In this document: positions 25,294 to 34,424 of the stretch, in pieces
Position numbering within the stretch: the first letter of the stretch is position 1
How the letters are laid out: the number at the start of each line of letters is the position of its first letter
Source: Arachidicoccus terrestris
GTDB taxonomy: Bacteria > Bacteroidota > Bacteroidia > Chitinophagales > Chitinophagaceae
DNA: 64,000 nucleotides
Direction: 5' to 3'
NCBI RefSeq assembly: GCF_020042345.1
Contig: NZ_CP083387.1
Coordinates: 2,294,001-2,358,000, forward strand
The notes under the pieces: model-generated
The model's input: the letters and a program-made list of their open reading frames with translations, nothing else
The model's database searches: none
Told to the model about the DNA's origin: nothing
Program-made: the position numbers and the translations under genes

Positions 25294-26433
25294 ATGAAAA
25301 AGATCATCGCCAAATTAGCCTTCTCCGCCTTAGCTATATTATTAGCGGCTCATCTGAAGGCACAGCAAACGTCAGCTAAAAATATCTTCGTGCAAATGCA
25401 CCCAGACAACTGGCAATATGACCCGGGTACAGTCAGGTTTGAAAAAGTTGACGGGCAGCTCGCCATGAAAATTACCGATGCCAGGCATATGGCTACCGTT
25501 AAAGACGCCAGCCTCACTGATGGCATCATCGAATTTGATATCCAGCTGCCGTCAGAAGGGTTTTCCACTGTCTATTTTCGCCGGCAATCAACAAATGAGG
25601 CGGAGTGCTTTTATTTCCGTACCGGCAAAGGCCGCAACGGCCAGGCAGGCGATGCCCTCCAGTATGCGCCAATCATTAAAGGGATAAATCTATGGGATCT
25701 CTATCCGCAGTACCAGTCAGATGCATCAATTCAACCGGGAAAATGGAATCATGTAAAAGCCGTTATCTCAGGCAAACAGTTGCGGGTATTTGTCAACGAT
25801 ACCACGCGGCCCGCACTTATCGTTCCTTATCTGGAAGGCAATGTTCGTGGAGGTTCTGTCGCATTTGACGGCGCGGCAACCATTGCCAACCTGACCATCA
25901 GGCGAGGTGCGACCGACGGGCTTTTTTCTCTGGCCGGCGCAGATATCACAGATAATGATCCCCGTTATCTCCGCAATTGGCAGGTAAAGCAAAAAATGAC
26001 TTCCATGCAACCAGGGATCGGATTGGATAACAGCGATATGCCAGACAGCAATACCCTGTGGGAACCGATCCGGGCAGAGAGGCGGGGCCTGATCAACCTC
26101 AGCCGCAAATTTGGTGGCGATCAAAAGCGAAAAATTGTATGGCTCAAAACCCATATCCAAGCAGACGCAAACCTGACCAGAAGACTGTTACTGGGGATCA
26201 GTGATGAAGTGTGGGTCTTTATTAACGGGCAACTGCTTTATGTTGATAAAAACTACTTCAATACCCCGACGATGAAAACACCTGGCGGGCGCATCTCACT
26301 GGAAAATGCATCTTTCGACTTACCATTAAAAAAAGGGCAGAACGAAATCCTTATCGGCGTGGCAAACGCTTTTTATGGTTGGGGAATCATCGCCCGGCTG
26401 GACGACAGTAAGGGTCTTTTATTGGAAAGATGA
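25294..26433 (+). CDS. Secreted two-domain lectin-like protein (LamG/3-keto-disaccharide hydrolase fold)
   Basis: A 379-residue exported protein. A signal peptide (about 1-24, ending LKAQ) precedes a jelly-roll of about 190 residues (GIIEFDIQLPSEGFSTVYFR..., PGKWNHVKAVISGKQLRVFV, GGSVAFDGAATIANLTI) of the LamG/DUF1080 type, then a second beta domain (about 255-375: VWVFINGQLLYVDKNYF, GQNEILIGVANAFYGWGI) like galactose-binding domains. No catalytic residues can be named. It may bind or modify a glycan outside the cell. Divergent from the membrane protein at 23893, which ends in a similar fold. Confidence 0.7.
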   Translation: MKKIIAKLAFSALAILLAAHLKAQQTSAKNIFVQMHPDNWQYDPGTVRFEKVDGQLAMKITDARHMATVKDASLTDGIIEFDIQLPSEGFSTVYFRRQSTNEAECFYFRTGKGRNGQAGDALQYAPIIKGINLWDLYPQYQSDASIQPGKWNHVKAVISGKQLRVFVNDTTRPALIVPYLEGNVRGGSVAFDGAATIANLTIRRGATDGLFSLAGADITDNDPRYLRNWQVKQKMTSMQPGIGLDNSDMPDSNTLWEPIRAERRGLINLSRKFGGDQKRKIVWLKTHIQADANLTRRLLLGISDEVWVFINGQLLYVDKNYFNTPTMKTPGGRISLENASFDLPLKKGQNEILIGVANAFYGWGIIARLDDSKGLLLER

Positions 26434-26796
26434 CCTTTTTAGTTAGAGCTGTTTTGCCTTGTCTGAAGATCTGCCTGGCTTTTTTCAGCAGATCTCATGG
26501 CCGGGCTGTGCCTTTTCGGGCAACTGTATGCCGTTAAATATGTCTTTTCGGGACATTCAATTAACATTACTTTCAACATCTTTGCATCTGCTAGCTGCCT
26601 GGATTGAGAAAATTGAGGTGCCGCAATCAAAACAACCGCTATCACCTGACTGAAGGTCAATAGCTCAGGCATTACCACTCAAAAAGCTCTCTTTAAAGTG
26701 GTAATGCTTTTCCCAAAAATGGCTGACAGATGCCCGCGGATCCTTATACTCCGGTTTACCCGTCTTTCTGTTTTTTATTAAACAGGTTATCTACCT
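26434..26796. other. Non-coding gap between a plus and a minus gene
   Basis: Between the 3' ends of two convergent genes. It holds one terminator hairpin (26669-26711). No coding frame here looks real. Confidence 0.4.
26669..26711 (+). terminator. Hairpin terminator
   Basis: GCATTACCACT (26669-26679) pairs exactly with AGTGGTAATGC (26697-26707), an 11-bp stem with a 17-nt loop followed by TTTT. It lies 236 bp past the stop of the secreted lectin-like gene, so it would end a long untranslated tail or an unrecognised short transcript. Confidence 0.65.
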
Positions 26797-27900
26797 TTAT
26801 AGGCTTTTTGTCAGCGCTGAGGGTGATGCGCCATGATATTTTTTAAATGCCACAGAAAACTTTCCGGCGCTTTCATAGCCAAATTTGAAGGCAATGTCTT
26901 TTATCAGTAACTGGTTTTCCAGGATCAGCTCCCGGGCCTTCTCCATTTGCCGGTCCTGAAAATACCGGTACAAGGGTTTGCCAAACACCTGCTTAAATTC
27001 TGTCTTAAGCTTAGTTTCTGATATACCAAATTTTCTGGCCAGGAAACTGACGCCCGGAAACCGTTCATATACATGCGCGCGAAGGTAGGCTTCCACCGTG
27101 TTCATGGTAAACCCCTCTTTATATTCAACTGCGATCGTCTTGTTGACAATATTCAGATCCTGGCAAAGCCGGCAAAAATCAAAAATCAGGTTCAGTGTCG
27201 TAAACTTTAAGCGAAGGAGGTCCACCCGTCTGGCATCGCCGCCAATATTCATTACCTGCTCAAACAAATCAAAACGATTCAATACTTCGTCTTCTGCTTT
27301 AAGCGGCCATACAATATATTCGGCATCGGATCCAATGAAGCGGTCCAATCCTGCTTCTGCAAAAAGCTGGTTAGGCATCAGATTTGTTTTCAGCCACCGC
27401 TCATTAAAGTACAGGGTAATAAATTTGCAGTCAGCACCTTTAAAATTGAGGTCACAGTGCCGTTTTTCAGGTTTAAAAAACGTCCAGCTGTATTGCGGAA
27501 AATATAGCGTTTCATGAGCATCTGCCTTTTTAATTCCAGGCACATTGCTGATACTATTTAAACTCAGGATATAGTAATCATCTTCTCTGTCAGATACAAC
27601 AGTTCCTTTATCCCTATAAAGCAGATCATAGGCCACATTAGCGTTATAATAGGCCTTCGAATATACGATCCAGCAGCCCCGCTCTAATTCCTGATAATAG
27701 AAGCCTCCTTTGCAAAAGGGATTATTGGAATAAAGATGCTGTTTATCTTTAGCGTGTTCCACAAAAGGGAACCCCTCAAAACTTTCAATCATCGACCTGG
27801 GGGAATCTCCGTTATACGGCAAGTGGAAAAAGCCTTTACTATAGGTAAAATAATCTTGTTTAAACTGACTTAGCCAGGCTTTAAGTTTTTTGGTATACAT
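26797..27900 (-). CDS. AraC-family transcriptional regulator
   Basis: A 367-residue regulator. The C-terminal hundred residues hold the two helix-turn-helix units: FLARKFGISETKLKTEFKQV and IKDIAFKFGYESAGKFSVAF followed by the typical H-G-A-S-P. The N-terminal 260 residues have no recognised domain and are long for the family; they probably sense a ligand or mediate dimerisation. A -7 promoter box lies 41 bp upstream. It is divergent from the lipoprotein glycosidase at 28263 with 362 bp between, so it may control that gene. Confidence 0.9.
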   Translation of the reverse strand: MYTKKLKAWLSQFKQDYFTYSKGFFHLPYNGDSPRSMIESFEGFPFVEHAKDKQHLYSNNPFCKGGFYYQELERGCWIVYSKAYYNANVAYDLLYRDKGTVVSDREDDYYILSLNSISNVPGIKKADAHETLYFPQYSWTFFKPEKRHCDLNFKGADCKFITLYFNERWLKTNLMPNQLFAEAGLDRFIGSDAEYIVWPLKAEDEVLNRFDLFEQVMNIGGDARRVDLLRLKFTTLNLIFDFCRLCQDLNIVNKTIAVEYKEGFTMNTVEAYLRAHVYERFPGVSFLARKFGISETKLKTEFKQVFGKPLYRYFQDRQMEKARELILENQLLIKDIAFKFGYESAGKFSVAFKKYHGASPSALTKSL

Positions 27901-28262
27901 AAGCGTCTCAAATAATGGTGCAGTACCTGTGTCGGTAGAGCAAAGCTACAGAAAATTGGAGAAATGGCGTCCCGCTTCAAGGCAACATATAAATAACGCT
28001 CAAATTAAAAAATATTTAAATTTTATTAAATATGTCAAAGATCCTCCCTTCCTGGAAATCCTATTAAACGCTCTTTTCATATATATTCGCAACTATTTGC
28101 CAGATATCGATCATGCCGGCATTTTGTCGCCATTACGATGTGGATTTGTCAATTTATTCTTTAGTTTCGTCTGGTAGGTAGGTTTGACGGCTCAAGATAT
28201 TACAACAATATCACTAAGGTTCTTACACGCACCCTATTATTAGTTTAAATCAAAATCGTATT
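27901..28262. promoter_or_regulatory. Divergent control region of araC-type regulator and glycosidase
   Basis: A 362-bp gap between divergent genes. Minus-strand TAGCTTTG at 27941-27948 (followed by C) is a good -7 element for the regulator. No clear element was found for the plus gene. The middle is AT-rich. Regulator binding sites are likely here but none could be read out. Confidence 0.4.
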
Positions 28263-30398
28263 ATGAAGTATTGTCTCTGGGGAGCATTCCTTGTCTGCAT
28301 CCTGTCTTGTAATACATCCGTACAAAAAATTGACCGAAGGGCTGTCGTCAGCCGCCACAATGTACAACTTAAAAAAGCTGATACACTCGGTTCGCTCACG
28401 GTGGGCAATGGCAAATTTGCCTTTACAGTTGATGTTACTGGCCTGCAATCCTTTCCTGTAGCGTACGCAAACGGCGTTCCGTTAGGCACACAGGCTGAAT
28501 GGGGCTGGCATAGCTTTCCCAATGACAAGCAGCTTACCTTCAGTGAAACGCTTAAGTCCTTTAACTTTAACGGAAACCATCCGGCTGTATACTCAGTCCA
28601 GAAAAAAACCGGGAGAGGTAAAGAAGCCTCCGATTATTTCAGGGCGAACCCCCAGCGCATTCAGCTTGGAAATGTCGGTCTGGTCATTTTGAAAAACAAT
28701 GGCGATACGGCTACACTTTCCGATGTAAAAAATATTCAGCAACAGCTGGATCTCTGGACAGGTGTTATTACCAGTCAGTTTGAAGTAGAGGGCGTACCGG
28801 TTAAAGTCGTCACCTGTGCTGACAGCACAAAGGACCTGATCGCTTTCCGGGCCACTTCCGCCTTAATACAGCAAGGGCGCCTGAAGGTGCGCTTTCGTTT
28901 TCCTACGCCCATGACCTCCTTTTCAGACAAGGCCGTTAACTATACCGCTTATGCCGGCAATACGACTACGCTGACCCAGGGTAAAAGCCAGGCAGTATTT
29001 CACAGAAAAATAGATACCACCGTCTACTTTGTTCAGGCAGACTGGTCGGGAGCGGGTCAGGTTGTTCAGACGGGAAACAACGATTTTCTCTTAAACCCGG
29101 ATGGGTCCCAAAAGCAGCTGGCCTGCAGTGTTCTTTTTATGCCGGGTAAGGGCCAGATACAAAAGCCGGACGGCTTTGAAGCCACCCGTCAAAGCAGCAT
29201 CGCTGCCTGGGACAAGTTCTGGATGTCCGGTGCGGTCGTCGATTTCAGCCACTGCACGGATAAGCGCGCCTTCGAACTGGAACGCAGGGTCGTACTTTCC
29301 CAATATTTATTAAGGGTACAGGAAGCGGGCAGTAATCCTCCTCAGGAAACCGGTCTTACCTATAACAGCTGGTATGGCAAGCCTCATATGGAAATGATCT
29401 GGTGGCATATGGCACAATGGGTGCAGTGGGGCCGTCCGGAACTACTGGCGCCCGCGTTATCCTGGTATTTCAGGGCCTATCCTACCGCCAGAGATATCGC
29501 CCGGCGTCAAGGCTATAAAGGTATCCGCTGGCCCAAAATGACCGATAACCAGGGCAGGGAGACGTCCTCTAATGTGGGCTCCTTTCTGATCTGGCAACAA
29601 CCTCACTTAATTTACCTGGCAGAATTGCTCTACCAGGATAGCCGCAATACGGAGGACTTAAAAAAATATCAGAAACTCGTCTTTGAAACCGCCGACTTTA
29701 TGGCCTCCTTCGCCGCTTATGACAGCGTTAACCACCGGTTTAATCTGGGAAAAGGGTATATTCCAGCACAAGAGTGCTTCAAAGCGGCAGAGACCTTTAA
29801 TTCTCCCTATGAACTGGCCTACTGGAAATGGGCCTTACAGACTGCGCAAACCTGGCGCAAAAGGCTTGGCTTAACGCCGGATCTGGCCTGGCAGCAGGTT
29901 ATTGATCTCCTGGCACCACTGGCAGTACAAGACGGTTTATATAAAGGCGCTGAAGATGTAACAGATTCCTATTCGCCCAACAGCGCATATACCATCGACC
30001 ATCCTGCCGTGCTGATGGCGCTCAGCACACTACCGGCAAACAAAGTTGTCGACACTGCCATAATGAGTCGGACATTTGACACAGTAGAAAAAGTCTGGCA
30101 TTGGGAGCATACATGGGGCTGGGACTTTCCGATGGTCGCCATGACGGCAGCCCGGCTACACAAACCGGAAGCTGCTATTAACGCATTGTTTAAGGACGAA
30201 CAGACCAATACTTACCTTATAAACGGCCATAACTATCAGGATGGCCGCCTGACCATATATCTGCCGGGCAATGGATCATTGCTTAGCGCCATTGCATTAA
30301 TGTGCGCCGGCACCAAAGAAGACCCGGAACACAATCTTGGTTTTCCCAAGAATGGTAAATGGGATGTAAGATGGGAGGGGTTAGAACAACTACCCTAA
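28263..30398 (+). CDS. Lipoprotein six-hairpin glycoside hydrolase (GH65/GH95-like)
   Basis: A 711-residue surface or periplasmic glycosidase. A lipoprotein signal peptide ends at C16 (VCILSC). An N-terminal beta-sandwich (about 25-330; GSLTVGNGKFAFTVDVTGLQ) is followed by an (alpha/alpha)6 barrel (about 340-690) with NSWYGKPHMEMIWWHMAQW, a segment where GH65-type enzymes have aromatic sugar-binding residues, and WHWEHTWGWDFPMVAM near the C-terminus. The overall layout matches GH65/GH95-clan proteins, but I cannot name the substrate. It overlaps the stop of the convergent nitrilase gene by 4 bp. Confidence 0.72.
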   Translation: MKYCLWGAFLVCILSCNTSVQKIDRRAVVSRHNVQLKKADTLGSLTVGNGKFAFTVDVTGLQSFPVAYANGVPLGTQAEWGWHSFPNDKQLTFSETLKSFNFNGNHPAVYSVQKKTGRGKEASDYFRANPQRIQLGNVGLVILKNNGDTATLSDVKNIQQQLDLWTGVITSQFEVEGVPVKVVTCADSTKDLIAFRATSALIQQGRLKVRFRFPTPMTSFSDKAVNYTAYAGNTTTLTQGKSQAVFHRKIDTTVYFVQADWSGAGQVVQTGNNDFLLNPDGSQKQLACSVLFMPGKGQIQKPDGFEATRQSSIAAWDKFWMSGAVVDFSHCTDKRAFELERRVVLSQYLLRVQEAGSNPPQETGLTYNSWYGKPHMEMIWWHMAQWVQWGRPELLAPALSWYFRAYPTARDIARRQGYKGIRWPKMTDNQGRETSSNVGSFLIWQQPHLIYLAELLYQDSRNTEDLKKYQKLVFETADFMASFAAYDSVNHRFNLGKGYIPAQECFKAAETFNSPYELAYWKWALQTAQTWRKRLGLTPDLAWQQVIDLLAPLAVQDGLYKGAEDVTDSYSPNSAYTIDHPAVLMALSTLPANKVVDTAIMSRTFDTVEKVWHWEHTWGWDFPMVAMTAARLHKPEAAINALFKDEQTNTYLINGHNYQDGRLTIYLPGNGSLLSAIALMCAGTKEDPEHNLGFPKNGKWDVRWEGLEQLP

Positions 30399-31186
30399 TA
30401 CTGAAGTAATTCTGGCTTGAAGCGGCTGGCGTAAATGCCGGTAGCTTCAGCCAGATCTATATCAATAACGCGTAGGCCTTCAACACCATATTGTTGGTGA
30501 CCCAGACAGTGGCCGTCAGGCGCAAAAAGCGCAGAGGCTGATTCCTGATATTTAGAAGCATAGTTGACGCTGGCAAAAAAGATCCCGTTTTCCAGCGCAC
30601 GCATCATCATAGCCTTTTCATAATAAGGGTTTTCCTTCGCTAAAAAGGTAGTACAGGCACGTCCTTCCAGATTGCTTCCGTTGTAGTGTGGATGGAATAC
30701 CAGATGAACTCCACGGTAAGCGGCCCACCGGACAGATTCCGGATACCGGAACCCTTCATGGCAAATGGTGATGCCGAATTTTAATCCCCGCACCTCAAAT
30801 AGCTGCCTTTCTGTTCCGGGTCTCCAAAGCGCATCTTCGCTTGGGTCCAGTTGATTTTTCGTTTGCCAACCCTGCACCCCGCCATCCGCGTCGATCACAT
30901 AGGCGAGATTCATCAGACAGCCGTCTACATACCCATCCATCGGCAATACCATGGCTATTTTATTTCTTTGCGCCACAGACTGAGCCTGGGCTAATGCTGT
31001 TTGCAGGGCCTCCGGCTTCCGATCTGAGGAGGGGTAGCCCATTCCGGGATAACCGGGTAAAAAAGATTCCGGAAAGCAGACTATAGCGGCGCCTCTGCCG
31101 GCAGCATCTGTCACATAGGTTTCCAGTATCGTAAGCCCTTCCTGTAACGACCCGGGGAATGGGGGAGATGCAAGTGCGATTTTCAT
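30395..31186 (-). CDS. Carbon-nitrogen hydrolase (nitrilase superfamily)
   Basis: A cytoplasmic amidase or nitrilase-like enzyme of about 263 residues. The catalytic triad is complete: E40 (CFPESFLPG), K110 (WQTKNQLDP) and C142 (GITICHEGFRYPE). The start ATG at 31186 was preferred to 31210 because MKIALASPPFPGS is where the family fold begins. The substrate is unknown. It lies 68 bp downstream of the antiporter gene on the same strand and overlaps the convergent glycosidase stop by 4 bp. Confidence 0.87.
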   Translation of the reverse strand: MKIALASPPFPGSLQEGLTILETYVTDAAGRGAAIVCFPESFLPGYPGMGYPSSDRKPEALQTALAQAQSVAQRNKIAMVLPMDGYVDGCLMNLAYVIDADGGVQGWQTKNQLDPSEDALWRPGTERQLFEVRGLKFGITICHEGFRYPESVRWAAYRGVHLVFHPHYNGSNLEGRACTTFLAKENPYYEKAMMMRALENGIFFASVNYASKYQESASALFAPDGHCLGHQQYGVEGLRVIDIDLAEATGIYASRFKPELLQY

Positions 31187-31254
31187 CAGATGATTATTCA
31201 GTGAAATCAAAGGTACAATATCGTTATATTTTTACATCCCAATCAGACGCTTCA

Positions 31255-32325
31255 TCAGGGAAAGATTACCGTAAAAATATAGGCCACCAGGTTCACTAAC
31301 AATACGACGCCGTACAAAATATTGGTTTTCCCCTTACTCAGCGACAACATCACAGTAAAAACAGACAGCCCTAATAAGATCATAGACTTGGTATCCAATC
31401 CAAGTACAATATTTAAATCAAAGAAACGGCTGACGACCACCACTGATGGAATCGTCAGCCCGATACTGGCCAGCGCGGATCCCAACGCCAGGTTCAGGCT
31501 TGTCTGTAAATTGTTCTTCCTGGCAGCTATAATGGCAGCCATACCTTCCGGCAACAGAACAACCGCCGCGATTAATACACCGACAAGAGAGGTGGGCAAC
31601 CCCGCCTCAATGACCGCAGATTCAATCGTTGGAGAAAAGGCCTTGGCCAGCAAAACAACGACGCCAAGGCTCAGTAATAAAAAAACAAGGCTCAGTGTTA
31701 CTTTAAGATTCGTAGGGACCGGCCGGACTTCCTCTGCGCCCTTATGGCCTTCTGACAAAAAATAGTTTCTATGCCTGACGGTCTGGACAAGCAAAAACGT
31801 TCCATAGATCGTCAGGCAGGCAAAAGCAATAAAAATCAGCTGCGCTTCACTATATTGCGGGCCGCTGACACTTGTGGTATAATTAGGCAAGACCAGCGTC
31901 AGGACCAGGATTGCGATAAGGCTGACTAAGGCCGTATTTACCGATGCTTTTTGAAAAGACTGTTCAAAATGTTTCGCACTGCCGACCAAAATACAAATAC
32001 CAATAATAGCATTCAGGATGAGCATTACAGCTGAAAATACGGTATCTCTGGCCAGATAAAGTGCTTTTTCTCCCCCGGATATCATTAGCGCAATAATCAG
32101 TGCCACTTCAATCACCGTGATTGCAATGGCTAGCAGTATGGTGCCATAAGGCTCGCCGACTTTTTCCGCAATCACTTCTGAATGATGCACTGCAGACAAC
32201 ACAGCGCCAATCAGAAATGCGCCGGTAAGAAGCTGCATTATCAGAGAACCGTTTGTCCACCCCAGAAAATAGGCCATCCAGGCGATAACAGGCAGCAGCA
32301 GAGACCAGTCTAAAAATTTCTTCAT
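31255..32325 (-). CDS. ChaA-type calcium (sodium)/proton antiporter
   Basis: A 356-residue inner-membrane cation/proton exchanger with about 11 predicted helices. Both halves carry the acidic alpha-repeat motifs of the CaCA superfamily: GEPYGTILLAIAITVIEVAL in the first half and LLPEGMAAIIAARKNN...LALGSALASIG in the second. ChaA in E. coli exports Ca2+ and Na+ at high pH. No partner gene is needed. It follows the SIS gene after 150 bp and may have its own promoter. Confidence 0.88.
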   Translation of the reverse strand: MKKFLDWSLLLPVIAWMAYFLGWTNGSLIMQLLTGAFLIGAVLSAVHHSEVIAEKVGEPYGTILLAIAITVIEVALIIALMISGGEKALYLARDTVFSAVMLILNAIIGICILVGSAKHFEQSFQKASVNTALVSLIAILVLTLVLPNYTTSVSGPQYSEAQLIFIAFACLTIYGTFLLVQTVRHRNYFLSEGHKGAEEVRPVPTNLKVTLSLVFLLLSLGVVVLLAKAFSPTIESAVIEAGLPTSLVGVLIAAVVLLPEGMAAIIAARKNNLQTSLNLALGSALASIGLTIPSVVVVSRFFDLNIVLGLDTKSMILLGLSVFTVMLSLSKGKTNILYGVVLLVNLVAYIFTVIFP

Positions 32326-32475
32326 CGGGTTTTCGCTTTATAGATACAATAAGCGCAGTCTTACCCTTTAAAAATAAATAAATTCTGGCGAACAACAGGC
32401 CCTGCGAGCATAAATATTCCCCCTTATACGCCGTTGTAAGAATCAATGGTGCAGACGCCACAAATCACTTCATTA

Positions 32476-33237
32476 TTATACCCCCGCCACCCGCCTTTTA
32501 TATTCTGCCAGCGCCTCATCCAGGCGGACTTTGGTATCGACTGCGCCAGGCGCATTATGAGAGGGGTGAATGAATAACTTAACGCCCCTGTCTGCCAGGA
32601 TCTCGGCCACAGTCGTTACGGTCATCCAGACCGCCGTGATAAACGCCATCGTAGAGACAGGGCCAATTTTATCAGGATGATTCTTTAGAGGGACAGAAGC
32701 GTCTTCTACCGGCGCACAGGTGTCTACCACCACATCGGCGATCTCAAAAATATTCTTACCACTGGAATGTCTGGTCTTTTTGCCTTCCGCTTCCGCAGCA
32801 GATCCGAAAACCACAAGCTTCATTCCCTTGTTTTTGGCCTCTAATGCCACATCTATATTAACACTATTTATGCCGGTATGCGAAAAGATCCACATTGTGT
32901 CGCGGGCATCAAAATCATACCCTTTCATGATTTCTTTTCCATAACCTTCTACTCTTTCCAAAAAAATAAACTGATGAACACCCATCTGGCCGGTTATATT
33001 GGTAAAGAATGTCAGCGGTAACTCTACAATCGGGTGAAATCCGACAAAGCCGCCAATACGCGGATACATTTCCTCAATGGGTAATGTGGCGTGTCCACAT
33101 CCAAAGGTATGTACCCACCGGCCACATGCAATTGAATCGGCCATCACCTCGGCAGCCTTCTGAATATTCTCCATTTGAGAGGCCTCAATGTTTCCCATGA
33201 CATTTCTGGCATTCTCCAACCAAATTTTTGCTAACAT
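32476..33237 (-). CDS. SIS-domain sugar-phosphate-binding protein (COG4821-like)
   Basis: A 253-residue cytoplasmic protein with a sugar isomerase (SIS) fold: ADSIACGRWVHTFGCGHA at the first phosphate-binding site and WIFSHTGINSVNIDVALEAK, KLVVFGSA for the rest. C-terminal HPSHNAPGAVDTKV is typical of this uncharacterised branch, close to phosphosugar isomerases and etherases. Last gene of the ROK-MFS-SIS operon (32 bp after the transporter), so it probably isomerises or cleaves the phosphorylated sugar made by the ROK kinase. Confidence 0.8.
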   Translation of the reverse strand: MLAKIWLENARNVMGNIEASQMENIQKAAEVMADSIACGRWVHTFGCGHATLPIEEMYPRIGGFVGFHPIVELPLTFFTNITGQMGVHQFIFLERVEGYGKEIMKGYDFDARDTMWIFSHTGINSVNIDVALEAKNKGMKLVVFGSAAEAEGKKTRHSSGKNIFEIADVVVDTCAPVEDASVPLKNHPDKIGPVSTMAFITAVWMTVTTVAEILADRGVKLFIHPSHNAPGAVDTKVRLDEALAEYKRRVAGV

Positions 33238-33269
33238 AGTCGTATTAATTTAAAGATAAAAATTTCAGG

Positions 33270-34424
33270 TTATTTGCCTTTATTAACCCGGCGCAGCACC
33301 GCTACGCAGAGAGTGACCATGACCATCCACTCCAGGCCAATGGCAATCGTCAGGTTCTGAATGCCGGATTTCTGTACGACAATACCCATCAGATAGTTGA
33401 CCAACATATTACCTGTCAAAGCAACGACCAGCACAATACCAAAGGCAGTGGCAGACAGCTGGCTGAAGCGTTCTCCGACCATACCTAACATTAGGGGAAA
33501 TCCTCCGGCCAGTCCACCTCCTATCAGCATCAACGCTATAATAACGACGGTGTAAGACGCGCTCCAGGTGAGTAAGCCCAACCCTGTGGCCAGTAGAACA
33601 AAAGCGATCAGCCAGAGCCGCCCAGAGGAAAGCTTTCTAAATACACTACCTAACAGCAGCCGCATGATGGTCATACCCACAACGGATAAAGAAAGCGCAA
33701 ACAAAGCATGATTATTTGCAAACGCCTTAACGCCTATCAGATAAGTGGTTGTCCAATTGCTCATCAGCGCCTCCAGGCTACTTTGGCAAAAAAGAAAGAA
33801 AGCGATAAGAATAAGCACAGGGTCTTTCAATAACCGAATGGCTTCCCGCATTGGAAAACCCCGCCCTAGCTTAGCTACGGGAAAACGGATGCATACATAA
33901 AATACACCCAATAAAAAGCAGAGACCGCCGATAACGGCCAGGATAACCTCATAAGGAACCACTTTTTCCAGGGCGCCTGACACTAAGGGCATACCCAGGG
34001 CGCCTATACCAAAGAAAACGCCCAGCACGCTCAGATTCGCTCCTTTTTTCTCATCACTAAGGTCTGCCACCAAAGCGCTTGTCGCGCCGTTTACAGCACC
34101 GCCTCCCAGACCAAATAAAAAGACACTTAGCCTGAGCAAAGCCCAGGTCGGTGCAAACGCCACCCCTTCAAACCCCAAAAGCATACTGAAACAACAAGCC
34201 GTCAATATATATTTATATCCATATTTATCAGAAGCCGGTCCGAATAACAACGACCCCATAAGGATCCCTAAAGGAAGAATAGAAAATAATGTCCCTGCCC
34301 CGATTTCATCCAGCCCGAACCGGATCATCAGCGCCTGCTTCACTGAGCCTAATGTGGTGATGCCCGCACCAAACAAAAGGATGCCCATGCAAGCGCCACC
34401 AAAAACAAGTTTTTTATTATGCAT
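33270..34424 (-). CDS. MFS transporter, probable sugar importer
   Basis: A 384-residue inner-membrane transporter with 12 predicted helices. The family signature between helices 2 and 3 is present (GPASDKYGYKYIL). The start at 34424 gives 8 bp overlap with the ROK gene; an alternative ATG at 34436 overlaps by 20 bp; either way translation is coupled. Placed between a sugar kinase and a SIS protein under a DeoR-type repressor, it most likely imports the sugar that the kinase phosphorylates. Confidence 0.85.
   Translation of the reverse strand: MHNKKLVFGGACMGILLFGAGITTLGSVKQALMIRFGLDEIGAGTLFSILPLGILMGSLLFGPASDKYGYKYILTACCFSMLLGFEGVAFAPTWALLRLSVFLFGLGGGAVNGATSALVADLSDEKKGANLSVLGVFFGIGALGMPLVSGALEKVVPYEVILAVIGGLCFLLGVFYVCIRFPVAKLGRGFPMREAIRLLKDPVLILIAFFLFCQSSLEALMSNWTTTYLIGVKAFANNHALFALSLSVVGMTIMRLLLGSVFRKLSSGRLWLIAFVLLATGLGLLTWSASYTVVIIALMLIGGGLAGGFPLMLGMVGERFSQLSATAFGIVLVVALTGNMLVNYLMGIVVQKSGIQNLTIAIGLEWMVMVTLCVAVLRRVNKGK

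Noticed and set aside
26439-26678. Small frames on both strands between the lectin-like gene and the AraC gene
   Set aside because: Composition and sequence look random and they overlap each other; a terminator lies at the end.
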